A stretch of 34,264 nt of DNA. Origin: JAHJDS01 sp964569795. Its GTDB lineage: Bacteria; Desulfobacterota; Desulfarculia; Desulfarculales; JAHJDS01. The stretch's first letter is position 1; every line of letters starts with the position of its first letter. A program made the position numbers and the translations under genes. Location of the stretch: NCBI GenBank assembly GCA_964569795.1, contig CAZMVB010000040.1, positions 1 to 34,264 of the forward strand, given 5' to 3'. Below, in pieces: positions 13,750 to 22,795 of this stretch. The notes below the pieces were generated by a model, which was not told the DNA's origin, made no database searches, and worked only from the letters and a program-made list of their open reading frames with translations.

Positions 13750-15183
13750 TCAAACCGGGGCTTGAGTCGGGGAGGGGCTCGAGGCATCGGCCGGTTTTTT
13801 CCGGCGGCGGCGGGGCCGGCGGCGGCGTCCCGGGCGCCGGCCCGGCGAGGGTTCCCCGGTCAGGGCCGTCAGGTCGGGCGGCGTCCGGCCCAGGGCCCGT
13901 TCGATGTGGGCGTAGAGCCGCACGGCCAGGGCAAAGGAGTTCCGCGAGGTTATGCGCTTGGGGATGAACCCCTTGGACAGGAAATAATCAAAGGCGAAGA
14001 CCGCGCTCAAGATCTGGATCGCCGTCTCGATGGTCCGCCGGGGAAAGGCCAAACCCTGGCACAGCTCGGGGACGGTTTCCCGAAACATGTTGTTGAGGGC
14101 CGCTTCCTGGCGGCGGTTGGTGATGGGTCCCTTGTCCAGACACATCCGCAATAGCGGCGGCAGGATCATCACCGCCAGGGCCAGGGCCTCCTCGGGGCGC
14201 TTGGCCTCGGCCCAGTCCCGCTCGGCCAGGCGCATCAGGGCGGTGAGCAGGCCCCGGTTGTCCGGTCCCTCGGGCACGGCCGACGAGTAGTAATCGGCCA
14301 GCCGGGGCAGCAGGGCCCGCAGCAGCCCGGTCTCGGCCAGCAGGGGAATGGTCTCGTGGGCCGCGCCGCCGCTCAGGTCCCGGACGAACTCGGCCCGCAG
14401 TCGCGAGGGATCGCATTCGGCCAGTTGCCCGGCGTGCCGGAGGATGCTCTGGTGGGTGCGCGGCTCGATGGTGAATCCCATCCGCACAGCGTGGCGGACC
14501 GCCCGGATCATCCGCACCGGGTCGCGCACGAAACGCTGGTCCGGATCGCCCACCGTTCGGATGATTCGGGCCTTGAGGTCCTTCAGCCCGCCCACGTAGT
14601 CGATGATCGAGTGATCGGCGATGTTGTAGAACAGGGCGTTGATGGTCAGGTCCCGACGCCAGGCGTCCTCCATGGGCGTGCCAAATGTGTTCTGGTCGGC
14701 CAGAACGCCGTTGTCGGCCCGATCGAATTCGGACCGGGACCGGAAGGTCGAGACCTCGATGGTCTTGCCGCCCTTGAAGAAGACCTGGACCAGCCGGAAC
14801 CGCCGGCCGATGATCCTGGAGTTGCCGAACAGGCGGCGCATCTGGGACGGCCGGGCGTCGGTGCCCACGTCGAAGTCCTTGGGCGTCCGGCCCAGGAGCA
14901 GATCCCGGACCCCGCCCCCGACCAGATAGGCGATGTGACCGTGGTTGTGCAGGCGGTAGAGGACCTTGAGGGCGTCCGGATCCACCATGCGCCGGGACAG
15001 GGAGTGCTCGCCCCGGGGGACGATCAGGGCCCGGGAACGGCCTTCCCCGGCCCGGGGCGGGCGGATTTCCTCGGCTTCCGGCTGGGCGTCGGGAATCGGC
15101 GCCGGACGGCTCCGTTGGGGCTGGGGCTCGGGTTCCGGCGGGGGGTTGAGGCCGAAGATATTGGTCCGCTTGGTGTGCGGCAT
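13750..15183 (-). CDS. pcnB: Poly(A) polymerase / tRNA nucleotidyltransferase family protein, PcnB type
   Basis: The product has 477 residues. The class II nucleotidyltransferase signature G-G-G-V-R-D-L-L-L-G-R-T-P-K-D-F-D is at 89-105, with Asp103 and Asp105 as metal ligands. The R-R-D-L-T-I-N-A-L-F-Y-N motif and the R-M-I-R-A-V-R-H segment follow. S-L-S-R-R-M-V-D-P-D-A-L-K-V-L-Y-R-L (61-78) before the catalytic core is typical of PcnB poly(A) polymerases rather than CCA-adding enzymes. A proline-rich N-terminal region (14-40) and a very basic Arg/Lys C-terminal tail for RNA binding are present. It should add 3' A tails that mark RNA for decay. Confidence 0.9.
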   Translation of the reverse strand: MPHTKRTNIFGLNPPPEPEPQPQRSRPAPIPDAQPEAEEIRPPRAGEGRSRALIVPRGEHSLSRRMVDPDALKVLYRLHNHGHIAYLVGGGVRDLLLGRTPKDFDVGTDARPSQMRRLFGNSRIIGRRFRLVQVFFKGGKTIEVSTFRSRSEFDRADNGVLADQNTFGTPMEDAWRRDLTINALFYNIADHSIIDYVGGLKDLKARIIRTVGDPDQRFVRDPVRMIRAVRHAVRMGFTIEPRTHQSILRHAGQLAECDPSRLRAEFVRDLSGGAAHETIPLLAETGLLRALLPRLADYYSSAVPEGPDNRGLLTALMRLAERDWAEAKRPEEALALAVMILPPLLRMCLDKGPITNRRQEAALNNMFRETVPELCQGLAFPRRTIETAIQILSAVFAFDYFLSKGFIPKRITSRNSFALAVRLYAHIERALGRTPPDLTALTGEPSPGRRPGRRRRPRRRRKKPADASSPSPTQAPV

Positions 15184-15364
15184 GGCTAAGATTACTACCC
15201 GGAACGACTGGTAATGTCAACCAATCTTCCCGTCGGGACCATCCCCGGGGGCAGGTGACCGGGCGGTGATCTCCGGGACGGTCCCCTTGACCGGGCGGGC
15301 GGCAATCAATACAATGGCAGGCGCCCGGGCAAGACACGGTCCCCACCAGGGCCGGGGGAGCCAG

Positions 15365-15868
15365 ATGCGCCTCAAATGCTCCGACCATCGGGTCTATGAC
15401 ACCTCGGAAGACCTGGATTTCGACGAGCGGAACCTGATTCAGAAGCTGATGATCCTGGAATCCATCGGGGCGCCCCGGGAGAAATTCGAGGCGGTCAAGA
15501 CCGCCCCGGGCTCGCCCCTGGCCCCGGGCCGGCCGGCCGCCGAGAAACCGTCCGTGGTCGGCCTGATCGCCGCCGATCTGGCCCGGCGCCTCGAGGCCAG
15601 GACCTCGGGCGCACCGCCCGATCCGGCCGTCAGCCTGGTCCCCTTCCCGGGCACCTATCTGGGCGGCGGCGTCAAGGGGGAAAAGTTCGGGACCGGCCGA
15701 ATCTGGCTGGTCTTCCTCAACTTCAACGACCAGGAAGTGGCCCGCCTGGAGGTGGCGAACGACGATCCCGGGGCGGCCGTGGCCGACTGGCTGGCGCGGG
15801 CCGAGAGGGACCCCTCCCTGATCGAGGCGGCCCGAGGGGCCGGGGTCGATCCCGTCCGGCCGGATTAA
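15365..15868 (+). CDS. Conserved-looking protein of unknown function
   Basis: The product has 167 residues from ATG 15365, chosen because GGGGGAG lies five bases upstream; the frame is open back to 15266 without an RBS. The N terminus (M-R-L-K-C-S-D-H-R-V-Y-D-T-S) carries one Cys and is followed by an acidic D-L-D-F-D-E-R-N-L-I-Q-K-L-M helix, a Pro/Ala-rich linker (about 55-75) and a C-terminal region with W-L-V-F-L-N-F-N-D-Q-E strands. No signal peptide or membrane segment. No family recognised. It is divergent from pcnB. Confidence 0.65.
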   Translation: MRLKCSDHRVYDTSEDLDFDERNLIQKLMILESIGAPREKFEAVKTAPGSPLAPGRPAAEKPSVVGLIAADLARRLEARTSGAPPDPAVSLVPFPGTYLGGGVKGEKFGTGRIWLVFLNFNDQEVARLEVANDDPGAAVADWLARAERDPSLIEAARGAGVDPVRPD

Positions 15869-15892
15869 CTGACCCGGATTATTCATAGGAAA

Positions 15893-15925
15893 CCCGCCCC
15901 CGGGGCGGCGACCACGGGGGCGGGG
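15893..15925. terminator. Bidirectional hairpin between convergent genes
   Basis: CCCGCCCCCG (15893-15902) pairs with CGGGGGCGGG (15915-15924) over a 12-base loop. It lies 24 bases after the 15365-15868 stop and 21 before the end of the convergent GAF gene. There is no long U-tract on either side, but the position and a 10-bp GC stem suggest a shared terminator. Confidence 0.6.
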
Positions 15926-15946
15926 TCCAACAGATCCAAAAATCGA

Positions 15947-17464
15947 TTACTTCTTTTTCTTCGGGGCCGCGGCCTTCGGGCCCACGGACTGGACCTTGTC
16001 CATGAGGGCCCGGAAGCCCAGCTTGCTCTCGTCGTAGAGCAGGTTCTTCTCGATGGCCAGGCCCCCCTGCTCGGCCAGGGCGATCAGGTAATCCAGGTCC
16101 CCGGCGTCGGGCTGCCAGAACATGGGCAGGTAAATCCGCATCACCCCGACCGTGTTCTCGCCGACGCGCACGGGCACGCCGATGATGCCCCGGATGCCCT
16201 CTTTCTGGGCCGCCTCGGGGTGCTGGACCCGTGGATCGGACAGCACGTCGGAGATGACCACCGGCTTGCCGGCGTGGATCTCGCCCACGCTCTGGTCCGA
16301 GAGGACCCGGCCCTTGGCCAGATATTCCTCGGACAGGCCGCAGGAGGTGCTGAGCTTGAGTTCGCCGCTGTCCTTGTCCCGGATACGGATGCTGGCCCCC
16401 AGGGCGCCCATGGCCTCGCTGGCCTTGTGGCAGATCAGGGTCAGGGTGTCCTTGACGGCCATGCGCCGCCGGACGGCCTGGGTGATCTCCTGGAGGTCCT
16501 GGATGTGGAGGTCCTCCCGGAGGGCCAGGTTGGCCTGTTCGGCCAGGGCCTCGAGCAGTTCCTGTTCCTCGCCGGTGAACCGTCGCTTGTCGGAGAAGTA
16601 GATCCGCAGCGCCCCCACCGTCCGGCCGCCCACGAACAGCGGCACCCCGGCGATGCTGGCCACGCCCTCGGCAATGGCGTCCTGGGGATACTGGACCCGG
16701 GGGTCCACGGCCACGTCGGCGATGAAGACCGGGCCGCCGCTCATCACCTCGGCCAGGCTCTGGTCGGGCAGGATCGGCCCCTTCTTCAGGTAGGACTCGG
16801 ACAGACCCGAGGCCCCGGACAGCATCAGGTCGCCCGAGTCGCGGGAGACGAGCCGGATGGCCGCGCCCTTGGCGTTGAAGATGCGCCGGGCCTGGTCGCA
16901 GATCAGGGTCAGCACGTCCCGGGCCTCGGACCGGGTGTGGATCGCCTGGGACATCTCGCGCATGGCCCTCAGGTAGAACCCCTTGCGCAGGGCCAGGGCG
17001 AGCTGTTCGGCGATGGCCTCGAGCAGCCCCATCTCCCCGGGTGAGAACTCGCGGAGTTGTCCGGAATAGATCCGGATGGAGCCCACGGTGGTGTTGCCGA
17101 CCTTCATCGGCACCCCGACGATGGACCGGATGCCCTCGGCCAGGGCCTCGCGGCGGTACTGGACCCGGTCGTCCGTCTCGACGTCCTTGATGATCACCGT
17201 CGCCGCGCCGGCCACGTCGGGCAGCGATTCATCGGCCAGCACCGGACCCTTTAGCAGGTAGTCCTCGGACAGACCGTAGGCGGCCGACAGGGTCAGCTTG
17301 CCGGTATCCCGGTCCAGGAGCCGGATAGCCGCCCCCCGGCCTTCCATCAGGCGGCAGACCGTTTCGGCCGTATGCCGGACGATGGGGTCGGGATCGGTCG
17401 GACCGTGGATGATCCGGCAGGCCTCCTGAAAGGCTGCGAACATCTGTTTGTCGTCAAGCGCCAT
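15947..17464 (-). CDS. Triple-GAF-domain sensor protein without output domain
   Basis: The product has 505 residues with three tandem GAF domains at about 27-162, 183-316 and 338-474. Each contains the pattern G-L-S-E-x-Y-L-x-K-G, then D-V-x-x-D-x-R-V-Q, then G-V-P-x-x-V-G. The strong similarity between them implies duplication inside the gene. A lysine tail (P-K-K-K-K) ends the protein. No kinase, GGDEF, HTH or membrane segment is present, so it probably binds a ligand or redox cue and signals by protein contact. ATG 17464 is preceded by GGGAGGGAGG; the longer frame to 17683 runs into the upstream gene and is rejected. It follows the redox genes on the same strand after 79 bases. Confidence 0.88.
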   Translation of the reverse strand: MALDDKQMFAAFQEACRIIHGPTDPDPIVRHTAETVCRLMEGRGAAIRLLDRDTGKLTLSAAYGLSEDYLLKGPVLADESLPDVAGAATVIIKDVETDDRVQYRREALAEGIRSIVGVPMKVGNTTVGSIRIYSGQLREFSPGEMGLLEAIAEQLALALRKGFYLRAMREMSQAIHTRSEARDVLTLICDQARRIFNAKGAAIRLVSRDSGDLMLSGASGLSESYLKKGPILPDQSLAEVMSGGPVFIADVAVDPRVQYPQDAIAEGVASIAGVPLFVGGRTVGALRIYFSDKRRFTGEEQELLEALAEQANLALREDLHIQDLQEITQAVRRRMAVKDTLTLICHKASEAMGALGASIRIRDKDSGELKLSTSCGLSEEYLAKGRVLSDQSVGEIHAGKPVVISDVLSDPRVQHPEAAQKEGIRGIIGVPVRVGENTVGVMRIYLPMFWQPDAGDLDYLIALAEQGGLAIEKNLLYDESKLGFRALMDKVQSVGPKAAAPKKKK

Positions 17465-17543
17465 GGCCTCCCTCCCCGGTGTCCATGCGGACCGGCCGAC
17501 GCCGGCCCGCTCGAAGGTCAAGGTTATCCCGGCCCGGGGCCGC

Positions 17544-18893
17544 TCACCGCGAGCCCGCGGTCGGCATCGGACGGACCGGAATGAAAAACTCCCGGCCGAC
17601 CGCACCCAGGGTCTCCGGGTCCAGTCCGGCCAACAGCTCCTCCAGATCATCGACCTGGTCGTGGCCCGGAGGCAGACAGTCACGCAGGCGTCTGACCTCC
17701 CGGTTGAGCCAGGTCGGCACGCCCAGTTCCTTGATCAGATACTGCAGTTCCAGTTCCACGTTCTGGGGCTTGACGATCACCAGCCAGCCCCGGCCGTAGG
17801 GGTCCAGGCCGACCAGTTCCGGCTGGACGGCCAGGTCCTGGTTGACCGATACCACTTCGCCGGACACCGGGCAAGGAAGATCGAATCGCCCCTGATCGGT
17901 CTCGATGCCCAGCACCGGTTCGCCCCGGGAGACCTCGGTCTCCAGCGCCGGCAGTTCGATCCGGGTGACGCCCCCCAGAAAGGCCACCCGGAAGGCGTCC
18001 AGACCCACCTTGAGCACCTCGCCCACCCGCCGGACCCAGGTGTGGCCCTGGGGATGGTAGGCCACCGACGGCAGGTAGGTCAGCCCCTCGATCCGGGCCC
18101 GCTGCCGGGCCTGGCCCGGCCGGGCGGCCAGGACCGGGTGGCTGCCCATCATGTCCTCCATCTCCTGGTCATACTCGCACACGCCGCAACGGTAATCGTT
18201 GGGGCAAATCTTGTGGGAGACGATGCCCATCCGCATGTAGCGGCACAGCCGCCGCTCGGCCGACAGCTCCCGGAAGCGGGCCAGGGCCGGGCCCTCCATG
18301 TCGATCGCCCCGGTGGGGCAGACGTAGGCGCAGGCCCCGCAGCCGACGCAGACCCGGCTGATGCGGCCGAAGGGGGTGGTCACCTGGCGCTGGCTGCCCC
18401 GGCCGGCGAACTCGATGGCGCTGACGCCGGCCAGTTCGCCGCAGGCCCGGACGCACAGCCCGCACAGGACGCAGTCCTCGGTCCGGGCCGCCGGCCGGTT
18501 GAAGGGGTCCTCCTCGCCCTCCTCGCGGGCGATCTGGCGCTTGGTGAACCCGGTCGAGGTGACGCCCAGCTTGGCGACGATCTCCTGCACCGCCTCGTTG
18601 TCCGGGCAGCGGGCCAACAGCAGCTCGCCCATGATCCGCCGACCGTTAGTGACCCGCTCGGTGTCGGTCCGGACGACCATGTCGTCGCCCACCGGCGTCG
18701 AGCACGAAGACAGCAGCCTTGTCCGGCCGCCCAGTTCGACCTCGACCGTGCACAACCGGCAGGCCCCGAAGGACGGCAGTTCCCGCCGGTGGCACAGGGT
18801 GGGAATGTCGATGCCCTGATTGCGCAGGACGTCCAGGAGCAGCGTCCCCCCGGGCGCCTCGACTTGTTGTCCGTCGATGGTCAGATTGGCCAC
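17544..18893 (-). CDS. Iron-sulfur subunit fused to a GcvH-like domain
   Basis: The product has 449 residues. An N-terminal [2Fe-2S] domain (Cys34, 45, 48, 64) is followed by two [4Fe-4S] motifs (Cys141/144/147/151 and Cys182/185/188/192), as in the N-terminal part of NuoG, HoxU and FeFe-hydrogenases. An extra cysteine cluster lies at 217, 230, 236 and 239 in a C-x12-C-P-N-D-Y-R-C-x2-C pattern. Residues about 272-378 are a glycine-cleavage H-protein-like domain (Y-H-P-Q-G-H-T-W and P-V-S-G-E-V) in which the lipoyl lysine is replaced by Gln334. The C-terminal 70 residues are unassigned. GTG 18893 is the start, with GGGAG six bases upstream. It lies 43 bases after the NuoF-GltD gene and probably passes electrons within that complex. 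Confidence 0.88.
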   Translation of the reverse strand: MANLTIDGQQVEAPGGTLLLDVLRNQGIDIPTLCHRRELPSFGACRLCTVEVELGGRTRLLSSCSTPVGDDMVVRTDTERVTNGRRIMGELLLARCPDNEAVQEIVAKLGVTSTGFTKRQIAREEGEEDPFNRPAARTEDCVLCGLCVRACGELAGVSAIEFAGRGSQRQVTTPFGRISRVCVGCGACAYVCPTGAIDMEGPALARFRELSAERRLCRYMRMGIVSHKICPNDYRCGVCEYDQEMEDMMGSHPVLAARPGQARQRARIEGLTYLPSVAYHPQGHTWVRRVGEVLKVGLDAFRVAFLGGVTRIELPALETEVSRGEPVLGIETDQGRFDLPCPVSGEVVSVNQDLAVQPELVGLDPYGRGWLVIVKPQNVELELQYLIKELGVPTWLNREVRRLRDCLPPGHDQVDDLEELLAGLDPETLGAVGREFFIPVRPMPTAGSR

Positions 18894-18936
18894 GATTGAC
18901 TCCCTTGACGATTTACGACCCCGCCGCGCCGGTGTG

Positions 18937-21900
18937 TCACCGCTCCAGATCGCACCGCAGGCAGCGCCGGGCCTCCTCCTGGGCCTGTTCCTCGTCCAGA
19001 CCTAATTCGACCTCGCGGAAGGTGGACACCCGATCCCGGGCGGCCAGGGTGGCCATTCGGGCCCGGGCGGCCTGGGAAAAACGGACCGGAGGCAGGCGCC
19101 TCTCCTCGCCGTACCGGGCCCCGGGGATCTCGAAGATCACCCGCGAGGTGTCGCCCCGAACGTACTTGTCCATGGCCACCGCCGCCCGGCGACCCATGGC
19201 GATGGCCTCGATGACGTATCCCGGACCAGAGACCACGTCCCCGCCGGCGAAGACCCCGGGGACCATGGTCACCAGGTTGTTGGGGTCCACGTCCAGGGTC
19301 CCGCCGTTGGAGATTCGAAGCGGGTTGCCCTCCCCGAAATCCATCCGCTGGGTCTGACCGATGCTGACCAGGACCGTGTCCGCCGGGATCATGAACTCCG
19401 AACTGGCCACCGGCACGAAGCGGCGGCGGCCCGAGGAATCGTGCTCCCGGGGTTCGGACCGGACAAAGGAGGCCCCGCTGACCCGGCCCTCGCGGGAGTG
19501 GATCTTCTGGGGCCAGGCCCGGAATTCGAAGTCGATCCCCTCGGTCCGGCACTCCGCGACCTCAGCCGCCGTGGAGGGCATGTCCTCCTCGTCGCGGCGG
19601 TAGCAGATCAACACCTCCTTGGACCCCAGCCGCTTGGCGGTCCGGGCCGTGTCCAGGGCGACGTTTCCCCCGCCGATGATCAGCACCTTGTCACCCAGTT
19701 GGAACTCCTTCCCGTTGCGGATGCCCCGGAGAAACTCCAGGCCCGACCAGAACCCCTCGACCTCCCCCGGGGGAGATTCGACGTGGAGGAAGGCCGGCCG
19801 CTGGGCCCCCAGGCCCAGGAACACGGCGGCGTAACCCTCTCCGAGCAGGGACTCGGGGGTCCGGTACTGGCCCAGGGGGGAGTTGTACTGGATCTCGACG
19901 CCCCGGGCGACGATGTGCGCGACCTCCCAGTCGATCACCTCGGTCGGCATCCGGAACTCGGGCACCGCCATACGGAGCATGCCCCCGGCCTTGTCCCCGG
20001 CCTCGAAGACCTTGACCTCGTAGCCCATCTGCCGCAGGAAATAGGCGCAGGTCAGCCCGGCCGGGCCGGCCCCGACCACGGCCATTTTCTCGTCCTTGGT
20101 CACCGGGAAGGGCTCGGGCGGTTGGTAATGGGCCATGGCCCAGTCGGTGACGAACCGCTTGAGGTCCTTGATGGCCACTGACTGGTCCAGCTCCCCCCGG
20201 CGGCAGTTGAACTCGCAGGGGTGGGAGCAGATGCGGCCGCAGGTGGCCGGGAAGGGGTTGGTCCTCAGGATCACCTCCCAGGCCTCCTGGTACTTGCCCA
20301 GGGCGGTCAGGTTGACGTAGTTGGGGACGTCCACCCCGGCCGGGCAGGTATTCTGGCAGGGGGAGAGGACCAGGCCGGCGCAGACGCCGGCCGGACACCG
20401 CTTGTCCAGGATGTGGGCCCGGTATTCGTCCTCGAAGTACTTGAGCGTGGTCAGGACCGAGTTGGGGGAGGTCTGTCCCAGGCCGCACAGGGAGAAGTCC
20501 TTGATGGCCGTGCCCAGTTCGCGGAGCAGGTCCAGGTCCGAGAGCTGGCCCTCGCCCGCGCAGATCCGCCCCAGGATCTCGGACAGGTGCTCCAGGCCCT
20601 CGCGGCAGGGGAGACACTTGCCGCAGGACTCCTCGCGCAAGAAGTCGATGAAGTATTTGGCCAGGTCAACCATGCAGGTCGTGGCGTCCAGGACGATCAT
20701 CCCGCCCGAGCCCATGATCGAGCCGGCCGCGGCCAGGGACTCGTAGTCCACGGGCAGGTCCAGGTACTTCTCGGGGAGGCACCCCCCCGAGGGCCCGCCG
20801 GTCTGGACGGCCTTGAACTTGCCCCAGCCCTGGATGCCGCCGCCCATGCCGAAGACGATGTCCCGGAGGGTGGTTCCCATGGGGACCTCGACCAGCCCGG
20901 TGTGGCGGACCCGTCCGACCAGGGAGAAGACCTTGGTCCCCCGGCTCTTCTCGGTGCCCATCTGGGTGTACCAGTCGGCCCCGTTGAGGATGATCCGGGA
21001 GACGTTGGCGCAGGTCTCGACGTTGTTGATGACCGTCGGCCGCCCCCACAGACCGCTCTGGACCGGGAAGGGCGGCCGGGGCCGGGGGTTGCCCATCCGG
21101 CCCTCGACCGAGGCGATCAGCGAGGTCTCCTCGCCGCAGACAAAGGCCCCGGCCCCGCGGCTGATGCGGACGTCGAAGCTGAAGTCCGAGCCCAGGATGC
21201 GGTTGCCCAGCAGGCCGTGGGCCCGGGCCTGCTCCACGGCCCGGGTGACGCGGACGATGGCCTGGGGGTACTCCTGGCGGACGTAAACCACGCCCCGGCG
21301 CGCCCCCACGGCGTAGGCGGCGATGGCCATGCCCTCGAGCACGGCGTGGGGGTCGCCCTCGAGCACGCTCCGGTCCATGTAGGCCCCGGGGTCGCCCTCG
21401 TCGGCGTTGCAGATGATGAATTTCTCGCGGCCGGGCGACTCCCGGGCGGCCCGCCACTTGATCCCGGTCGGGAAGCCGGCCCCGCCCCGGCCCCGCAGGC
21501 CGGACTTGGTCACCTCCTCGATGACCTCCTGGGGGCTCATCCGGGTCAGGGCGAAGTACAGGGCAAAGTAACCGTCCCGGGCGGCGTACTCCTCGATCCG
21601 TTCCGGGTCGATCAGGCCGCAGTTGGCCAGGACCACCTTCTGCTGTTGACGCCAGAAGTCCACGGCGTGGTAGGCCGGCACCCCGTCCAGGGAGCCCTCG
21701 GGCACGGCCTCGTAGTCTGTCCCCAGGAGGCACAGCGCCCCGTCCGTAGGCTCTTCCACGCCGTCCTTGGCCAGGATGCTTATCAGGTGGCGGGCCTTGT
21801 CCGGGTCCATATGGGAGTAAACCACCGTCGGTTTGCCCTCCCGGGACAGGCTGACCAGGGGCTCCTGCTGGCAAAAGCCCATGCAGCCCACCGGACTGAT

Positions 21901-22077
21901 GGTCACCGCCAGCCCGGCCCCGGCCGCCTCCTCCTTGAGGGCCGCCATCACGTCGCCCGCGCCGGTGGCCACCCCGCAGGTGGCCATGCCCACGCCGATC
22001 TTGATCCCCGGTGGATAGAGGGACCCCAGGCCCTGACGCCGCAGTCTCTCCAGTCCCTGCAGGCTGGTAATCTTCAT
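18937..22077 (-). CDS. NuoF-GltD fusion: NADH/FMN module joined to a glutamate-synthase-type FAD/NADPH module
   Basis: The product has 1046 residues. Residues 25-110 are a thioredoxin-like [2Fe-2S] domain (Cys34, 65, 69). Residues 140-550 are a NuoF/HoxF/HydB-type flavoprotein: FMN loop G-R-G-G-A-G-F-P-T-G (196-205), NADH segment around 308-326, and the [4Fe-4S] site Cys485/488/491/531. Residues 565-985 are GltD-like: cysteines 574, 578, 613, 617, 621 and 625 for clusters, FAD motif V-V-G-A-G-P-A-G-L (667-675), NAD(P) motif I-I-G-G-G-N-V-A-L-D (800-809) and F-A-G-G-D-V (943-948). Cys1039/1042 end the protein. Two pyridine nucleotide sites and several clusters point to electron transfer between NADH, NADPH and ferredoxin, possibly bifurcating; direction and partner are not known. 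It starts ten bases after the NuoE-like gene. Confidence 0.93.
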   Translation of the reverse strand: MKITSLQGLERLRRQGLGSLYPPGIKIGVGMATCGVATGAGDVMAALKEEAAGAGLAVTISPVGCMGFCQQEPLVSLSREGKPTVVYSHMDPDKARHLISILAKDGVEEPTDGALCLLGTDYEAVPEGSLDGVPAYHAVDFWRQQQKVVLANCGLIDPERIEEYAARDGYFALYFALTRMSPQEVIEEVTKSGLRGRGGAGFPTGIKWRAARESPGREKFIICNADEGDPGAYMDRSVLEGDPHAVLEGMAIAAYAVGARRGVVYVRQEYPQAIVRVTRAVEQARAHGLLGNRILGSDFSFDVRISRGAGAFVCGEETSLIASVEGRMGNPRPRPPFPVQSGLWGRPTVINNVETCANVSRIILNGADWYTQMGTEKSRGTKVFSLVGRVRHTGLVEVPMGTTLRDIVFGMGGGIQGWGKFKAVQTGGPSGGCLPEKYLDLPVDYESLAAAGSIMGSGGMIVLDATTCMVDLAKYFIDFLREESCGKCLPCREGLEHLSEILGRICAGEGQLSDLDLLRELGTAIKDFSLCGLGQTSPNSVLTTLKYFEDEYRAHILDKRCPAGVCAGLVLSPCQNTCPAGVDVPNYVNLTALGKYQEAWEVILRTNPFPATCGRICSHPCEFNCRRGELDQSVAIKDLKRFVTDWAMAHYQPPEPFPVTKDEKMAVVGAGPAGLTCAYFLRQMGYEVKVFEAGDKAGGMLRMAVPEFRMPTEVIDWEVAHIVARGVEIQYNSPLGQYRTPESLLGEGYAAVFLGLGAQRPAFLHVESPPGEVEGFWSGLEFLRGIRNGKEFQLGDKVLIIGGGNVALDTARTAKRLGSKEVLICYRRDEEDMPSTAAEVAECRTEGIDFEFRAWPQKIHSREGRVSGASFVRSEPREHDSSGRRRFVPVASSEFMIPADTVLVSIGQTQRMDFGEGNPLRISNGGTLDVDPNNLVTMVPGVFAGGDVVSGPGYVIEAIAMGRRAAVAMDKYVRGDTSRVIFEIPGARYGEERRLPPVRFSQAARARMATLAARDRVSTFREVELGLDEEQAQEEARRCLRCDLER

Positions 22078-22087
22078 CAGCCGCCCC

Positions 22088-22591
22088 CTATTCGAAGCGT
22101 TCCAGGACCCCGGCCAGCTCGGTGCTGCGCAGCCGGCCGAAGACCTGGCCGTCGATCTGCATCACCGGGCTCAGGGAACAGCAGCCCAGACAGCGGACCG
22201 TGTCCACGGTATAACGGAAATCCCGGGTGGTGCCCCCGGCCCGGACGTTCAGGATCTTGAGCACGTGGTCCAGGATCGACCGGCCGCCGCGGACGTGACA
22301 GGCGGTCCCCAGGCAGACGTGGACCTGGTGCCGGCCCCGGGGCTCGAGGGAGAAGCCGCGGTAAAAGGTGGCCAGCCCGTACAGCCTCGACAGCGGGGTC
22401 GAGGTCTTTTCGGCGATGCGCTCCACCACGTGGGGCATCAGGTAACCCAGCTCCTGCTGGACGTCCAGGAGCATCCCGATCATCTCGGCCTCGTCGTAAC
22501 GGTGCGCGGCGATGATCCGGTCCGCGGCGTTGATGACCGTGTCGGCCAGGGCCAACCTCTTGTCGTCGGTCATGGTCTCGGGTTTGTTCAT
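22088..22591 (-). CDS. NuoE-like [2Fe-2S] thioredoxin-fold subunit
   Basis: The product has 167 residues, the usual length for NuoE, HoxE and HydC proteins. The N-terminal helical region includes L-L-D-V-Q-Q-E-L-G-Y-L, and the [2Fe-2S] ligands lie in C-L-G-T-A-C and C-L-G-C-C. It should dock on the NuoF part of the next gene product and carry electrons to or from FMN. ATG 22591 has GGAGGGG seven bases upstream; M7 is a weaker alternative. It is the first of three adjacent redox genes (22591-17544). The complex resembles NuoEFG-type parts found with hydrogenases, formate dehydrogenases and class II benzoyl-CoA reductases, but none of those catalytic subunits is in the window. Confidence 0.93.
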   Translation of the reverse strand: MNKPETMTDDKRLALADTVINAADRIIAAHRYDEAEMIGMLLDVQQELGYLMPHVVERIAEKTSTPLSRLYGLATFYRGFSLEPRGRHQVHVCLGTACHVRGGRSILDHVLKILNVRAGGTTRDFRYTVDTVRCLGCCSLSPVMQIDGQVFGRLRSTELAGVLERFE

Positions 22592-22795
22592 TTGACTCCC
22601 CTCCGGGTTGGGCCCTGGGGCGTTTCCGGGGCGCGGGGCCCATGGCCCTTAATTCCACCCTAGCCGGCCCCGGCGCCAGCCGACAATTGTTCATTTCCCT
22701 AATTGGAGGGGAAGAATTACCTATTTTCGGCCGACAGGGCCGGTCGGGGCGGGCCCAGGCAAGGATACTTGATGGAATTTAATTGAAAAATTCAA

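Noticed and set aside
13988..15886. 632-codon open frame on the minus strand overlapping pcnB
   Set aside because: Its translation is Arg/Pro/Gly-rich without any domain, while pcnB in another frame has all its motifs.
20221..22260. 679-codon open frame on the plus strand
   Set aside because: It is antisense to the NuoF-GltD gene and has shadow-frame composition.
18937..22591. Hydrogenase or formate dehydrogenase complex
   Set aside because: The electron-transfer modules match, but no H-cluster, Ni-Fe or molybdopterin subunit is present in the window.
22700..22795. Sigma-54 promoter or terminator between response regulator and NuoE-like gene
   Set aside because: No GG-N10-GC element was found, and the only hairpins are a short A/T palindrome near 22785 and a small CGGCC/GGCCG stem near 22730; neither is convincing.
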